Assembly: GCA_031268615.1 (NCBI GenBank)
Contig: JAIRWZ010000116.1
Span: 1 to 6,873 of the forward strand
Length of the DNA: 6,873 nt
DNA from: Actinomycetes bacterium
GTDB lineage: Bacteria; Actinomycetota; Coriobacteriia; WRKU01; WQUG01
Direction: 5' to 3'
Shown here: positions 6,554 to 6,873 of the stretch, one piece after another
Layout: each line of letters starts with the position of its first letter
Position numbering within the stretch: the stretch's first letter is position 1
The notes under the pieces: model-generated
Told to the model about the DNA's origin: nothing
The model's database searches: none
The model's input: only the letters and a program-made list of their open reading frames with translations
Position numbers and translations under genes: made by a program

Positions 6554-6873
6554 ATGGGCATAACCACAAAACGCGGTGACGACGGCAGCACGCAAGCCGC
6601 GGCGGGAGGCCCACGCCTGTCCAAAGCCGCACCCGCAATACAGCTAACGGGCGCTATCGACGAGACGATTGCGGCCCTGAACTCTGTGTTCGTCTGTCAA
6701 GGAAGTGAGTGCGTCCAAACCTGCATCCTTGACCTGCAGACCACGCTGTTCCACGCTGCCTGCGCTTCCCTACCCACAGCTGACGCTGACGCGACGCTGT
6801 CCCGTTGGGAAGCGCAAATTGACGACCTTTCCGCCCCACTGAACCTCAACAGTTTTTCAATCCTGCGCACAAG
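6554..6873 (+). CDS. PduO-type cob(I)alamin adenosyltransferase-like protein (5' part)
   Basis: The frame from the ATG at 6554 is open for 106 codons to the window edge. Its N-terminus follows the PduO-family pattern: [10 protein letters not shown] (family TKTGDxGxT), GGPRLSK (family GGxRVSK), [13 protein letters not shown] (family YGxVDELNSxLG), then [14 protein letters not shown] (family IQxxLFxLGAxLA) and [10 protein letters not shown] (family LPPLxxFILPGG). Known members transfer the adenosyl group of ATP to cob(I)alamin to make coenzyme B12. Several positions differ from the usual motifs (KRG for KTG, DETIA for DELNS, SIL for ILP), so it is a divergent member that may have altered activity. 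An in-frame ATG at 6488 would add 22 residues but would place the -10 and LexA box inside the gene. It is divergent from uvrA. A copy of the dispersed motif lies inside it. Confidence 0.62.
   Translation, partial: MGITTKRGDDGSTQAAAGGPRLSKAAPAIQLTGAIDETIAALNSVFVCQGSECVQTCILDLQTTLFHAACASLPTADADATLSRWEAQIDDLSAPLNLNSFSILRT
6696..6732. repeat. 8-bp inverted repeat enclosing motif copy D
   Basis: GTCAAGGA (6696-6703) and TCCTTGAC (6725-6732) are perfect inverted repeats separated by 21 bases. The loop holds the dispersed motif. It lies inside the adenosyltransferase-like gene and could be a hairpin in its mRNA or the remnant of a small repeat unit. Confidence 0.5.
6703..6717 (+). repeat. dispersed motif copy D, within coding sequence
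   Basis: AAGTGAGTGCGTCCA differs by one base from copies B and C and is followed by AACCTGC. In the reading frame it encodes SECVQT, lying in the helix-loop before the LQTTLF segment. The frame is not disrupted. Confidence 0.6.

Overview
The window holds two large minus-strand housekeeping genes, uvrA (nucleotide excision repair) and, downstream of it, mgtA (P-type magnesium importer). They are flanked by the start of a divergent plus-strand gene at the right edge and by the end of an AT-rich plus-strand reading frame at the left edge. The coding DNA is GC-rich, the Shine-Dalgarno sequences are strong, the LexA box is of the Gram-positive type and the UvrA sequence reads like Firmicutes UvrA. 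I infer a moderately GC-rich Bacillota (Clostridia or Negativicutes-like) or another Gram-positive relative. No marker in the window settles the genus.

Layout from left to right. Positions 1-221 are AT-rich (about 34% G+C over the first 240 bases, counted by eye) and carry an open frame with no start in the window, probably the 3' end of an unrecognised gene. Positions 222-389 are non-coding and contain a degenerate 36-nt tandem repeat that runs into the mgtA stop. mgtA occupies 390-3248 (minus). A 29-codon reading frame with an ideal ribosome binding site (3196-3285) overlaps its 5' end out of frame. A large inverted repeat (3389-3477) separates mgtA from uvrA and looks like the uvrA terminator. 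uvrA runs 3553-6429 (minus), but its TAG stop interrupts a well-conserved C-terminus that continues in frame to a TAA at 3472. At 6430-6553 a divergent control region holds an extended -10 promoter and a near-perfect LexA/DinR box. A plus-strand gene resembling PduO-type cobalamin adenosyltransferases starts at 6554 and leaves the window.

Three features stand out beyond ordinary annotation. (a) The uvrA amber codon is followed by intact conserved sequence. (b) A short motif (GTGAGTRCGTCCA) occurs four times, twice as the arms of the terminator hairpin and once inside a coding region. (c) Both UvrA and MgtA carry long Ala/Gly low-complexity insertions in loops where relatives have only short linkers. 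I did not find a CRISPR array, tRNA, rRNA, transposase or recognisable defence system.

Functionally, uvrA should be SOS-induced and transcribed alone from its own promoter. The terminator hairpin suggests mgtA has a separate promoter, which I could not identify with confidence. The uORF at its 5' end suggests translational control.
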